Positions 25,995 through 35,094 of a stretch of 64,000 bases of DNA are shown in pieces. The stretch is taken from assembly GCA_965214695.1 (NCBI GenBank), contig OZ243967.1:2604001-2668000 (forward strand). The letters are read 5' to 3'. The notes beneath the pieces are model-generated. The model made no database searches. It had not been told where the DNA came from and saw only the letters and a list, made by a program, of their open reading frames with translations. Made by a program: the position numbers and the translations under genes. This stretch comes from JAPOXR01 sp965214695. Its GTDB lineage: Bacteria > Pseudomonadota > Alphaproteobacteria > Rhodobacterales > Rhodobacteraceae. Every line of letters begins with the position of its first letter. The stretch's first letter is position 1.

Positions 25995-26478
25995 TCGACG
26001 CCGGTTCCTGTCGCTGGCGGCGGTGCTGCCAATTGCAGCCTGCCAGTTCAGGCCGGCGATGCGGAAGGGTGAACCGGCGGCGGCGCTTCCAGGCCGCATT
26101 GCCGTGTCGGTGCCGGGCGGCAAGACCGAATACCATTTGGAGGAGCGGCTCCGTCACCAGCTGGGTTATGGAGGCGGTGGTCCGGAATTCCGGCTCGAAG
26201 TGTCGCTGGAATTCGAGGATCGGGCTGCCACCGCCGCCGGGTCGGGCGGAATTGACCGGGGCATGATCGAGGGTACGGCCGAATTCGTGGTCAATCGGGC
26301 TGGCGACGGCGAGAAGGTGAGCGGCGGCGAGGTGCAGGGCTGGGTCACCTACACCATGGGCAGGGAGACTGTGGCGGCCGACTCTGCCCGGGCGGATGCA
26401 GAAAGGCGGCTCGCCAATCAGCTTGCCGACCGGATCGTGACCGTGCTGATTGCCACCGCCGGCGACTGGGCCGCCTGA
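25981..26478 (+). CDS. lptE: LPS-assembly lipoprotein LptE
   Basis: A 165-residue lipoprotein with a twin-Arg-like basic start (DRRRFLSLAAVLPIAAC) and lipidated Cys21. Sequence identity in LptE is low, but the size, the lipobox and the place right behind leuS are diagnostic. LptE plugs the LptD barrel that delivers lipopolysaccharide to the cell surface. The start at 25981 lies inside the end of leuS. In many relatives holA follows; here the strand switches and recO faces it after 30 bases. Confidence 0.85.
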   Translation: MSSFDRRRFLSLAAVLPIAACQFRPAMRKGEPAAALPGRIAVSVPGGKTEYHLEERLRHQLGYGGGGPEFRLEVSLEFEDRAATAAGSGGIDRGMIEGTAEFVVNRAGDGEKVSGGEVQGWVTYTMGRETVAADSARADAERRLANQLADRIVTVLIATAGDWAA

Positions 26479-26508
26479 ACGTGCCATTCTTTTGGCAGGG
26501 ACAGGATG

Positions 26509-27249
26509 TCATCTTCCCTGCTCGGCGAGCTGCCGGATGCTGTTGGCAAACCGGATCCGCGCCTTGGGCAGCGGTGCCGCCCCGTCATGGCCATGACGGT
26601 GAATGCTCCGTTGCAGGAAATGGCCGATGGTATGCAGGCCGTCCGCCATTTCCGCCAGGTCCCCGAGTTCCGATCCCAGGAAACAGGGCGGGAGCGGCAG
26701 CATGCGGTCCACCCAGCTGCCGGCACCGTGCCGACTGACGGCGCGTCCCGATTTGGGCGAGACATAGACCAGGTCGTCGGTGGTGCCGGTGGCCGCGCAG
26801 GATGTCAGATCGAGGCCGAATCCGGTCTCGGCCAGCAATTCGAATTCCCATTGAAGATAGTCGGCAAACCACTCGTCGAGTGATTCAAGCCGGGACAGGA
26901 GTTGCATCGTCCGCTGATAGCACTCGGGAAACGACTCCCTCTCCGGCAACGAAACCATGAGGACCGCGCAGATCGAGGACAAGGCCGAAAGGGCCAGCCG
27001 GTCCGAAAACAGTGCCGCCGGCGAATGCAGCGGCTCGATGCGGAACGTTCCGATATGTTCGGCGAGGCGGGCCCGCCACTCGACCGTCAGCTGCGTTCCG
27101 GGTTGCAGGATCGGCCGGTACCGTCTCGACATGCCGCCGCGCAACACGCCGGCATGGCGGCCGTGCCCGGAGGTGAAGATCTCGAGAATTGCCGAGGTCT
27201 CACCGTGATTCCGGGCATCCAGCAATATCCCGCGGTCGTGCCAGTCCAT
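26509..27249 (-). CDS. recO: DNA repair protein RecO
   Basis: A 246-residue RecO. The N-terminal OB fold starts MDWHDRGILLDARNHGETSA and includes the typical GRHAGVLRGG and QPGTQLTVEWRAR; the helical C-terminal half has the FELLAETGFGLDLTSCAATG block. RecO anneals strands and helps load RecA with RecF and RecR. It is the last gene of the leftward block rsh-...-pdxJ-acpS-lepB-rnc-era-DUF1491-recO, with a gap of nine bases to the DUF1491 gene. Confidence 0.95.
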   Translation of the reverse strand: MDWHDRGILLDARNHGETSAILEIFTSGHGRHAGVLRGGMSRRYRPILQPGTQLTVEWRARLAEHIGTFRIEPLHSPAALFSDRLALSALSSICAVLMVSLPERESFPECYQRTMQLLSRLESLDEWFADYLQWEFELLAETGFGLDLTSCAATGTTDDLVYVSPKSGRAVSRHGAGSWVDRMLPLPPCFLGSELGDLAEMADGLHTIGHFLQRSIHRHGHDGAAPLPKARIRFANSIRQLAEQGR

Positions 27250-27258
27250 CCGGTCACG

Positions 27259-27588
27259 CTATACCAGGCTGTCCCGGTCGAGAAGTGTTCTACCCTGCCG
27301 GTCCTCGACCTCGATGATCCAGAGATCGCGGTCGCGATGCTGCTGGCGCTGCAGCAACTGGTCGATCCTGCCATCCTCGCCTTCATCCAGCAGCATCCAG
27401 ATCCGCCGGTCCCGCGCCAGGTCGTAGGATCGCTGGAACAGCCGGGAATGTCCGTCGAGCAGGTTCAACCTGACCAGGACCGAGCCGGCCTCCGGCTCGC
27501 CCCTGGCAGTGACAAATGCCGGGATCGCCTCGATCTGCAGCTGGTTCAGATAGGCGGCAACCCAGAAATCCGTCCGCAGGCGAGGCAT
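27259..27588 (-). CDS. DUF1491 family protein
   Basis: A 109-residue protein. It starts MPRLRTDFWVAAYLNQLQIE and has the pattern of DUF1491, with RGEPEAGSVLVRLNLLDG and a C-terminal RDRDLWIIEVED. The function is unknown; the order era-DUF1491-recO recurs in alphaproteobacteria, which points to a link with ribosome assembly or repair without proving it. The ATG at 27588 is eight bases behind the era stop; a longer upstream frame overlaps era and is not used. Confidence 0.85.
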   Translation of the reverse strand: MPRLRTDFWVAAYLNQLQIEAIPAFVTARGEPEAGSVLVRLNLLDGHSRLFQRSYDLARDRRIWMLLDEGEDGRIDQLLQRQQHRDRDLWIIEVEDRQGRTLLDRDSLV

Positions 27589-27596
27589 CCCGTCCT

Positions 27597-28496
27597 CTAC
27601 CCGCCAGTCTCGAGATCGAGGCTGACCTCGCTGATCCAGTTCGGCCTGACCTTGACCCGCAGAACCAGGTGCACATCCTGCCCTAGAAAGGCGGCAATAT
27701 CCTTCCGGGCCATGATCGATACCTGCCTTATGGTTTGACCGCCCTTGCCGACCACAATTCCCTTGTGGCTGCTCCGCTCGACATGAACCACCTGGTCGAT
27801 ATGGACCGATCCATCCTTCCTGCCCTTCCAGTGTTCGGTGGCCACGGTCAACCGGTAGGGAATCTCTTCGTGGAGGCGAAGCATGAGCTTGGAGCGTGTG
27901 ATTTCGGCGGCAATGACCTGGCTGGGAGAATCCGATAGTTGATCGGCCGGAAACAGCCAGGGCCCGGCCGGAACATTGCCAGCCAGCCATGCACGAATAT
28001 CGTCCACCCCGTCATTGCGCAGCGCCGAAATCATGAACACCTCGTCGAACCGGATCCGGTCAGACAGGCAGCGGGTTGCCGCCAGCAGCGAGCCCCCGGA
28101 ATCGAGATCCGTCTTGTTGAGGGCCAGCGCCAGCTTCTGTTCCGGCCGCCGGCGCTCTTCCAGGGCATCGACGATATCGAGCGTGTTGTCCGATACCGGC
28201 TGATGGGCAGGCACCAGCAGCAGGATGACATCTGCATCGGCGGCACTGTTCCAGGCGGTGGCAACCATGGCCCGGTCCAAACGGCTCTTCGGATCAAACA
28301 GCCCGGGAGTATCGACAAAGACCAGCTGTGCATTGCCCTCTATGGTCATTCCCCGGATGCGGAAACGGGTGGTTTGCGCCTTGTGGGTGACCGGGGCAAT
28401 GCTGGAGCCGACCAGCCGGTTCAACAATGTCGATTTGCCGGTATTCGGCTCGCCAACCAGCGCAATGAACCCGGCCCCGGTGTCAGTTGCCATCAT
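27597..28496 (-). CDS. era: GTPase Era
   Basis: A 299-residue GTPase that matures the 30S subunit by binding the 3' end of 16S rRNA. Motifs are Walker A GEPNTGKST (15-23), G2 KAQTTRFRIRG, G3 DTPG, G4 NKTD, and the KH-domain loop IVVGKGGQTIRQ near the end. The start is one of two adjacent ATG codons (28496 or 28493), overlapping the end of rnc by 11-14 bases, as usual for the rnc-era pair. Confidence 0.96.
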   Translation of the reverse strand: MMATDTGAGFIALVGEPNTGKSTLLNRLVGSSIAPVTHKAQTTRFRIRGMTIEGNAQLVFVDTPGLFDPKSRLDRAMVATAWNSAADADVILLLVPAHQPVSDNTLDIVDALEERRRPEQKLALALNKTDLDSGGSLLAATRCLSDRIRFDEVFMISALRNDGVDDIRAWLAGNVPAGPWLFPADQLSDSPSQVIAAEITRSKLMLRLHEEIPYRLTVATEHWKGRKDGSVHIDQVVHVERSSHKGIVVGKGGQTIRQVSIMARKDIAAFLGQDVHLVLRVKVRPNWISEVSLDLETGG

Positions 28497-29196
28497 CTGC
28501 AAGTCCAGAGAGCAGTTTGCCGGCCGCCCGCATTTCCGCCTCCTGCCTCGACGAAGCGTCTGCCGTGGACGACTCGCCGGATGCCAAACTGACCTCGACC
28601 AGGAAGCGTGGCAAATGGTCGGGACCGGAACGGTCGAGTATCCGGTATTCGGGGAGCGGCATTCCTTTTGCCTGCGCCCAGATTTGCAATTGGCTCTTCG
28701 GGTGGGAATTGCCGGACATTTCCTGGCCCGACAGCGGAAGCCAGAGCTGGCGAACCACCACCCGCGCCGGCTCCAGACCGCCATCGAGGAAGATGGCGGC
28801 GAGCAATGCCTCCATGGCGTCCCCGACCATGCTCGAACTCTTCGAGCCCCGAAGTCCCTTGCCGAGCCGGAGGAAACCGGCGAGATCGATGGTCGCGGCC
28901 ACTTGCGCGCAGCAGGCGCCGCTGACCAGCCTGTTCAGGCCGGCGGCCAATTCGCCAACGCTCGCCTCCGGGTGATGTTCGGTCAGCAATTCGGCCATCA
29001 GCAATCCGAGTACCCGGTCGCCAAGAAACTCGAGTCGCTCATTGTCACCGCCGCGACCGGCTGTAACCGACGCATGGGTCAGTGCCCGGTGCAGTAGTTC
29101 CCGGTCCCTGAACCTGTATCCGATGCGATCCTCGAGATCTCTTGTCCTGGATTTTCCGGTCACTGGATTGCTTTGAAGAACCGGTCCTTGCGCCAT
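28483..29196 (-). CDS. rnc: Ribonuclease III
   Basis: A 237-residue double-strand RNA endonuclease that processes rRNA precursors. The signature ERLEFLGDRVLGLLMAELL carries the metal-binding acidic residues, with GDAMEALLAAIFLDGG as the second metal block. A C-terminal dsRBD of about 70 residues follows (GPDHLPRFLVEVSL, EAEMRAAGKLL). The start is uncertain: ATG 29196 overlaps lepB by 37 bases, while GTG 29163 forms a GTGA overlap with the lepB stop and gives a family-typical length. Confidence 0.95.
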   Translation of the reverse strand: MAQGPVLQSNPVTGKSRTRDLEDRIGYRFRDRELLHRALTHASVTAGRGGDNERLEFLGDRVLGLLMAELLTEHHPEASVGELAAGLNRLVSGACCAQVAATIDLAGFLRLGKGLRGSKSSSMVGDAMEALLAAIFLDGGLEPARVVVRQLWLPLSGQEMSGNSHPKSQLQIWAQAKGMPLPEYRILDRSGPDHLPRFLVEVSLASGESSTADASSRQEAEMRAAGKLLSGLADDGN

Positions 29197-29918
29197 GTCC
29201 AGAAGAAGAACAGGCTCCGGCCAGCTGACGAGAACATGACCCGGTCGGCCCGTCCGACCAGGTTCTCGAACGGAACCGTGCCGACCCCGCCACGAAGCTT
29301 CGAATAGCGGCTGTCGCTGCTGTTGTCACGGTTGTCGCCGAGGAAGAAATACTCGCCTTTCGGGATGGTGAATACCGGCGTGTTGTCGACCGGCGACATG
29401 CCGATGTCGAGTATCGAATGCTCGACCCCATCCGGAAGGGTCTCCCGGAAGCGCGGCTTCAGGCAGGACTTGCCATCGACCTCGGTGCAGCGCAGATTGC
29501 CACCACGCCGGTCATCAATACCGAGTATTTCCTCGAACTGCCCGTCCGGCTGTTGCAGTGCGGTCTCGCCATTGATCAGCAGCACGCCATCCTTCATCTG
29601 GATCCGCTCGCCGGGAAGGCCAACCAGGCGTTTCACAAAATCCCTGTTCGAGACCGGATGCTTGAAGACAACGACATCGCCGCGTTCGGGCTCGCTGCCG
29701 AGAATCCTGCCAGGAAAGGGGCATAGCGACCATGGGCAGGAGTGACGCGAATATCCATAGGCCATCTTGTTGACGAACATGAAATCGCCGATCAGCAGCG
29801 TGTCCTTCATCGACCCGGAGGGAATCCAGAAGGGCTGGAATAGCAGGGTGCGAAACAGCCCTGCCAGCAGCAACGCATAGAACAGCGTCTTCAAATTCTC
29901 GATGACGGCCTTGCCCAC
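29160..29918 (-). CDS. lepB: Signal peptidase I
   Basis: A 252-residue membrane protease that removes signal peptides. After one N-terminal membrane helix (LFYALLLAGLFRTLLF) comes the catalytic Ser36 in WIPSGSMKDTLL and the general base Lys96 in RDFVKRLVGLPGE. Box E, FFLGDNRDNSSDSR, is complete. GTG 29918 is chosen because GGGAG lies seven bases before it; the open frame extends further without similarity. Its stop overlaps the possible GTG start of rnc. Confidence 0.95.
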   Translation of the reverse strand: MGKAVIENLKTLFYALLLAGLFRTLLFQPFWIPSGSMKDTLLIGDFMFVNKMAYGYSRHSCPWSLCPFPGRILGSEPERGDVVVFKHPVSNRDFVKRLVGLPGERIQMKDGVLLINGETALQQPDGQFEEILGIDDRRGGNLRCTEVDGKSCLKPRFRETLPDGVEHSILDIGMSPVDNTPVFTIPKGEYFFLGDNRDNSSDSRYSKLRGGVGTVPFENLVGRADRVMFSSAGRSLFFFWTWRKDRFFKAIQ

Positions 29919-30073
29919 ACGCACTCTCCCAGGGTCCCTCGGCAGAATTGCATGGGGGATTATAGATTTTGCCCACAATGTCCACAGCATTCCACCCGCA
30001 TCAATCGTCAGGCTGGACGGCCGAAGGTAACGGAGAATTGCAGGCGCCGTCGCGGGAGAGAGACGGGCGCGGG

Positions 30074-30487
30074 TCAGGACGGGTTGGCTTGCGCCGGGAC
30101 TGCCTCGATGATGACGGTGGCGGTGGCGACTGGCCAGTCATCGGACATGGAGAGGTGGAGGCATGGGTGGTGGCCGTCGGGGAGGAGGGCCTCCAGCCGC
30201 CTGCGGGCGCCGCCATGCAGGAGGAGGGCGGGGGGATGGCCGCGGCGGGTGCGGATCTCGATGTCCCTGAGGGCAACGCCAGCGGTGAGGCCGGTGCCCA
30301 GGGCCTTGCTGCAGGCTTCCTTTGCCGCCCATCTCTTGGCCAGTATGCCGATGCCGTCGGCCATCCGTCGGGCCAGTTCCTGCTCCTGTTCGGTGAAGAC
30401 CCGGTTGCGGAACCGATCGCCATGCCGGTCGAGGACATGGCCGATGCGGTCGATATTGACCACGTCATTGCCGACGCCCAGGATCAT
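30074..30487 (-). CDS. acpS: Holo-[acyl-carrier-protein] synthase
   Basis: A 137-residue phosphopantetheinyl transferase that activates ACP for fatty acid synthesis. The metal-binding residues are Asp8 (GVGNDVVNIDRI) and Glu57 (WAAKEACSKALGTGL). The length is normal for the family. It sits between pdxJ and lepB, with 156 bases to the lepB start. The 179 bases between pdxJ and acpS contain no supported gene. Confidence 0.94.
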   Translation of the reverse strand: MILGVGNDVVNIDRIGHVLDRHGDRFRNRVFTEQEQELARRMADGIGILAKRWAAKEACSKALGTGLTAGVALRDIEIRTRRGHPPALLLHGGARRRLEALLPDGHHPCLHLSMSDDWPVATATVIIEAVPAQANPS

Positions 30488-30666
30488 GCGGCCCGACCGG
30501 CCCCGGTTGCCGACACGAGATGTGGTTCGGGCGGCGGCGATCCCGACTCAGTGATCATGCGGGTGACGTGCCGAATGGCCCGCCTTCCGGCGGCGGCCGG
30601 GACCTGGAGGTGCCTGACCATGCGGGCAGAGGTCCGGCATGGACCTGCCGGCATGCCGGGGGCGGG

Positions 30667-31416
30667 TCATGATGCCTGGCTGCCTCTTGCCGCGTCCATG
30701 CGGCGGCGCATACGGGCGATCGCTTCCGCCAGGCCGAGGAAAATCGCCTCGCCGACCAGGAAATGACCGATATTCAACTCGGCGATTTCCGGAATGGCGG
30801 CAACCGGCTCCACGGTGTCGTAGGTCAGGCCATGCCCGGCATGAACCTCGAGGCCGAGCGCGGACGCCAGGCTGGCAGCTTCCCGCAGCCGGTCGAGCTC
30901 TGCATCCCGGTCGCCGATGCGGCCCTCGAAATGGGCATCGCAATAGGATCCGGTGTGCAGCTCGACCACCTCCGCACCGATATCGGCGGCGCAGCGGATC
31001 TGTGCGGGGTCGGTGCCGATGAAGAGTGACACCCGTGATCCGGCCTCTGCCAACGGCCTGATGAACCGGGCCAACCGGTCGCCGATGCCGACCGCATCGA
31101 GCCCGTCCTCGGTGGTGATTTCCTCTCGCCGCTCGGGAACGATGCAGACGGCATGCGGCCGGTGCCGCAGGGCGATCGCCTGCATTTCGGCGGTGGCCGC
31201 CAGTTCGAGATTGAGTGGCAGCACCAATTGCTGCATCAGCGCGTCAATGTCGCGGTCAGCGATGTGACGGCGATCTTCCCGGAGATGGGCGGTAATCCCG
31301 TCGGCGCCTGCCTCCTCGGCCAGCCTGGCTGCCCGAACCGGGTCCGGATACGAGCTGCCGCGGGCATTCCTGACGGTCGCCACATGGTCAATATTGACAC
31401 CAAGCCTCTGTCTCAT
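30667..31416 (-). CDS. pdxJ: Pyridoxine 5'-phosphate synthase
   Basis: A 249-residue TIM-barrel enzyme that joins 1-deoxyxylulose 5-phosphate and 3-amino-2-oxopropyl phosphate, the last ring-closing step of the DXP-dependent vitamin B6 route. Start and active-site blocks are LGVNIDHVATVRNARG, GADGITAHLREDRRHI and LEVHAGHGLTYD, plus the phosphate loop ELNIGHFLVGEA. ATG 31416 is clear. It follows the DUF2062 gene by 14 bases. Confidence 0.96.
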   Translation of the reverse strand: MRQRLGVNIDHVATVRNARGSSYPDPVRAARLAEEAGADGITAHLREDRRHIADRDIDALMQQLVLPLNLELAATAEMQAIALRHRPHAVCIVPERREEITTEDGLDAVGIGDRLARFIRPLAEAGSRVSLFIGTDPAQIRCAADIGAEVVELHTGSYCDAHFEGRIGDRDAELDRLREAASLASALGLEVHAGHGLTYDTVEPVAAIPEIAELNIGHFLVGEAIFLGLAEAIARMRRRMDAARGSQAS

Positions 31417-31430
31417 CGAACCAATCTCCC

Positions 31431-32036
31431 TCACCCGGCGCCTCGCTTGCGACTCCGGCGTCGCGCGGCCCTCCGGCGCTGGCGCTGGTATGCCGCAATG
31501 AGCCGGTATGACACCCAGCCAAGCACGGCGCCGCTGACAAGACCCAGCACCGCACCCCCGATCAGATAGGGGACAAACACATTCCTGACAACCTCGGACA
31601 CCGAGTCCCAATTGGCCGTGTCCGTTGTGAACAATGCCACCAGGTTCAGCCAGATCTCCTTCAGGCCGGATATCGTCATCGCCACAGCCGAGTCCTCGGT
31701 GAGGCTCAGATTGTCGCCGGTCAGTGCCGAGCCGAGGCTGAAGGATGCATAGGCAATGGCCGGAAAGGTGAACGGGTTGCAGACGAAAACGGCGGCAATA
31801 CTGGCCAGGATGCTACCGCCGATCATCCAGGCCAGAGCCGGGGCTATGACGAAATGCAGCCCGAAGAGGGGTGAGAAGGCGACGATGGTACCCATGAACA
31901 CGCCCCGGGCAATTCGTTGCGGCGAGTCGGGGATTCGCAGGACGCGGAGCCAACGGTACCGGCCCATCCGCAACCAGTTCAGGCGGCGGCCCGGGCGCAG
32001 GAGCCTGCCGAATGCCTGCCAGCGCTGGCCGGTCAT
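31431..32036 (-). CDS. DUF2062 membrane protein
   Basis: A 201-residue membrane protein. DUF2062 features are PDSPQRIARGVFMGTIVAFS near residue 40 and the CNPFTFPAIAYAS segment. Three to four membrane helices are visible, and the C-terminus is very rich in Arg (RRRAARRRSRKRGAG). The function is unknown. Its ATG overlaps the rsh stop by four bases (ATGA), so the two are translationally coupled. Confidence 0.88.
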   Translation of the reverse strand: MTGQRWQAFGRLLRPGRRLNWLRMGRYRWLRVLRIPDSPQRIARGVFMGTIVAFSPLFGLHFVIAPALAWMIGGSILASIAAVFVCNPFTFPAIAYASFSLGSALTGDNLSLTEDSAVAMTISGLKEIWLNLVALFTTDTANWDSVSEVVRNVFVPYLIGGAVLGLVSGAVLGWVSYRLIAAYQRQRRRAARRRSRKRGAG

Positions 32037-34462
32037 CGGGTGTTCAGGCCAGCTTTCAGCGAGCTCACATTTTCGCTTCGAAACACGAACTTGACTTCGA
32101 CATCGGACCGGATGGCCGACATGACCTCGTCCAGATGCGTGCAGTCGCGAACCTGGATCTCGAACAGGATCAGGTATTCCTTCTGCTCGCGATGGAGGAA
32201 TTCGATATCGGAAATATTGGAATGGTGCTCGCCAATCAGGTTGCAGATCCGGCCAAGAACCCCGGCTCGGTTGGCGAGTGATGCGGTGATTCCGGCCGGA
32301 TGGATGGGAACGAACTTGCCATCCTTCCAGTCGATATGCTCGACCAGCCTGCCGGCCGCCCCGGTCCAGTCAATATTGTCGCATTCCGTCCGGTGGACCA
32401 GAAGCTGGCCATCGCGCTCGCACACCCCCACGACCTCTTCCTTGGGCACCGGAAGGCAGCACGGGGCGATATGGGGCATGAGTCCTTCCGGCAACTCGAC
32501 GAAAAAGTTGACCGGGTCGGTGACCTCGGGGTCAACCGCGTGGAAGGGCTCAGGCAGGATTGCCTTGACCAAATCCTCGCCGGTCAGCCCGGTGGTGTCG
32601 CGGCCGGACTCGCCTGCTGCCGTGCCATTTTGCCGTTTGGGCACCGATGACCGCCCCGCCGCCCCGCCCCGGTCCGGTTCATGGATCGCCCGTTCCCGTT
32701 CCTCCGCCGAGCGACCGAGTTGCAGCAGCAGCTGCTCGACGTCGCCTCCCTCCTTCAGCACTTTGTCGGCGGCGATCTTCAGCACGCTGTCGCTGGCTTC
32801 CTCGCCATATTGCTTCAGTGCCTCCTGGGCAATCTTCAGCCCGATGGTCATGAGGTGCTGGCGTTCGATGTCGCGCAATGCCCGCCGCAATTCCGCCTTG
32901 GCGCGCGACGTGGTCACCCATCCGAGCCATGCCGGCTTCGGCGAGGCATCCACCGCGGTCACGATTTGGACGGTGTCGCCATCCTGGAGCATGGTGTTCA
33001 GGGCGACCTTGCGGCCCCGGACCTTGGCCGCCACCGCCCGCTGGCCGATCTTGGAATGGACAGCGAAGGCAAAGTCGAGCGCCGTGGCCTTCTTGGGTAG
33101 CCGGATCAGGCGATTTCTCGGCGTGTAGCAGGCGATCGAGCTTTGCCGGAAGGAGATTGCGCTTCTGAACCTGTTCTTGAACTCGGCATCGGGAATCTCG
33201 CCCTTTCCGGAATACAGCGTCTCGTCGATCACCGTCTGCAGGGTGTTGCCCGACCCCGGCCGATGGTCCCGCAGCCGCATGCCATTGCGGTATGCCCAAT
33301 GCGCGGCCTCGCCGAACTCGGCATGAAAATGCATCTCCCGGGTCCTGATCTGGATTTCCACCGAGTAATGTTCCGGCAATTCCAGCAGGGCCTCATCCTG
33401 CATCGTCTCCGTCGATCGCTGCAGCAATTCGCGCGGCACCTCAACCGCGGTGTGGATCGACTGGTATCCGCTCTCCGCCTTGGGCACGCTGACATAATCC
33501 TTGAACCGACCCCGCACTGCAGGCCAGGACTGGTGAATGACGCCGAGCGCCCGGTAGACATCCTCGTCATTCTCGGTGACGATCCTGAACCCGAACACGT
33601 CGAACACCGAGTTCAGCCATTCCTTGATCGGCCTGACCCGTCCGCCGGAAAAATCCGCCGAGATGATCTGGTCCTTGTATTTGCGCCAGGTCGAGTAGGG
33701 GGCCTTCAGCCGACCGGTGACCTCGGCCTCGATCCTGGCCGCCTTCAGCTTCCGGCACAGCCGGCCATGGAAGAGTTGGGCGGTGATGACCTCATGGGAT
33801 GGGTCACGCTTCGATCCGCGCAGTTGGACATACTGGCGCTTGATTTCCTTCATTTCATCGGGCTGCAGGATCCCGAACGCCACGTCCTCAAGCTGCTGCT
33901 GGATCTTCTGGAATCCGCACATCTCGGCCAGTGGCGCATAGAGTTCGATCGATTCCAGTGCCTTGAGGCGCTGCTTGCTCTGCGAATTGTCGGGCGGCGT
34001 CTTCAGGTTGTGAAGCCTGTCGGCGCATTTGACGATTGCCACCTGGTTGTATTTGCCGGCCGCATCGAGAATTCGCTTGAGTGTCTTGCCGCGGGCGATG
34101 TCATTGAACTGCAGCCTGCCATTGCTCTGCTGGTAGCGGCCGCCCAGCTCGTCCCGGACCTTGGTCACACCATTGACCATCGCCGCAACCGGCTTGCCGA
34201 AATTGTCCTCGATTTCCTCGTAGGTGGTCGAGGTGTCTTCGACCGTGTCGTGCAACAGGCCAGCGGCTATGACCAGATCATCCTGACGATGTTCGGCGAG
34301 GATCCTGGCCACCGCTACCGGATGGGTGAAGAATTCGTCGCCGGTCAGGCGTTTCTGCCCGCTATGCCTGGTCCTGGAAAACTCGTAGGCCCGGCTGATC
34401 AGATTCTCATCGGCGTCCCGGTGGTATCCCTTGACGATCCTGATCAGCTCTTCTGCAGTCAC
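32033..34462 (-). CDS. rsh: RelA/SpoT homologue, (p)ppGpp synthetase/hydrolase
   Basis: An 809-residue bifunctional alarmone enzyme of the stringent response. The N-terminal HD hydrolase has His47 and the pair His71-Asp72 in LLHDTVEDTS. The synthetase domain has KDYVSVPKAESGYQSIHT and the catalytic Glu in EIQIRTREMHFHAEFG. TGS follows (FAVHSKIGQRAVAAKVRGRK) and an ACT domain ends the protein. It is longer than usual because of a linker of about 60 residues (EPDRGGAAGRSSVPKRQ region) between the TGS and ACT parts. The start is GTG 34462. It sits 32 bases behind rpoZ, a standard pairing. Confidence 0.95.
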   Translation of the reverse strand: MTAEELIRIVKGYHRDADENLISRAYEFSRTRHSGQKRLTGDEFFTHPVAVARILAEHRQDDLVIAAGLLHDTVEDTSTTYEEIEDNFGKPVAAMVNGVTKVRDELGGRYQQSNGRLQFNDIARGKTLKRILDAAGKYNQVAIVKCADRLHNLKTPPDNSQSKQRLKALESIELYAPLAEMCGFQKIQQQLEDVAFGILQPDEMKEIKRQYVQLRGSKRDPSHEVITAQLFHGRLCRKLKAARIEAEVTGRLKAPYSTWRKYKDQIISADFSGGRVRPIKEWLNSVFDVFGFRIVTENDEDVYRALGVIHQSWPAVRGRFKDYVSVPKAESGYQSIHTAVEVPRELLQRSTETMQDEALLELPEHYSVEIQIRTREMHFHAEFGEAAHWAYRNGMRLRDHRPGSGNTLQTVIDETLYSGKGEIPDAEFKNRFRSAISFRQSSIACYTPRNRLIRLPKKATALDFAFAVHSKIGQRAVAAKVRGRKVALNTMLQDGDTVQIVTAVDASPKPAWLGWVTTSRAKAELRRALRDIERQHLMTIGLKIAQEALKQYGEEASDSVLKIAADKVLKEGGDVEQLLLQLGRSAEERERAIHEPDRGGAAGRSSVPKRQNGTAAGESGRDTTGLTGEDLVKAILPEPFHAVDPEVTDPVNFFVELPEGLMPHIAPCCLPVPKEEVVGVCERDGQLLVHRTECDNIDWTGAAGRLVEHIDWKDGKFVPIHPAGITASLANRAGVLGRICNLIGEHHSNISDIEFLHREQKEYLILFEIQVRDCTHLDEVMSAIRSDVEVKFVFRSENVSSLKAGLNTR

Positions 34463-34494
34463 GAATATCCCTGCCGTCCGAGACGGCTGAACAA

Positions 34495-34890
34495 TCAGCC
34501 GCCCGCCTGTCCTCGGCTCTGTTCAATCAACCGACGGAATTCTTCCTCTTCCGTCTTGCCGGCCACCGGTTCGGTGTCGCTGAAAATCCCGACCTGTTTT
34601 CCGGTAGCAGGAGACACCAATGCCGACGGAATCAGCATCTGGTCGTGTTCCGGTTCATCAACTTCGTTCATCTGCTGCAGATTCGAAATCGTGCGCTCCC
34701 GCAGATCGTCGGCCAACTGCGTTTCCTCGGCAATTTCCCGCAATGCGACAACCGGGTTCTTGTCGTTGTCCCGGCTCACGGTCAGGAGGTCGCCGGAGGA
34801 GATCTCCCGCGCCCTGAAAGCTGCCAGCATGACCAGGTCGAACCGGTTGGGAACCTTGTCAATGCAATCTTCCGTGGTAACCCGTGCCAT
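34495..34890 (-). CDS. rpoZ: RNA polymerase omega subunit
   Basis: A 131-residue omega subunit. The diagnostic start is MARVTTEDCIDKVPNRFDLV, followed by AAFRAREISSG and the KNPVVALREIA block. Omega stabilises the beta' subunit and forms part of a ppGpp site in proteobacterial RNA polymerase, which suits its place upstream of rsh. The 204-base region between it and the divergent sialidase-like gene must contain both promoters. Confidence 0.96.
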   Translation of the reverse strand: MARVTTEDCIDKVPNRFDLVMLAAFRAREISSGDLLTVSRDNDKNPVVALREIAEETQLADDLRERTISNLQQMNEVDEPEHDQMLIPSALVSPATGKQVGIFSDTEPVAGKTEEEEFRRLIEQSRGQAGG

Positions 34891-35094
34891 CTGTGACTCC
34901 GATGAAGGAAAGCAGGGACATCACATAGGAACCCACCGTGCGGATTACAAGCGAAATCAGGAGGCGGCAGCGGCCAGGATGGCGGGGCGCCGACCGGCAG
35001 GCGCCGCGGTGGCCAGGGCAACTTGCACCGGGGCGGGGCTCATTGTAGGCGCGGGCGGGACCTGCCGGCAGGTCGGGCGCGCGGGAGCGAAGCA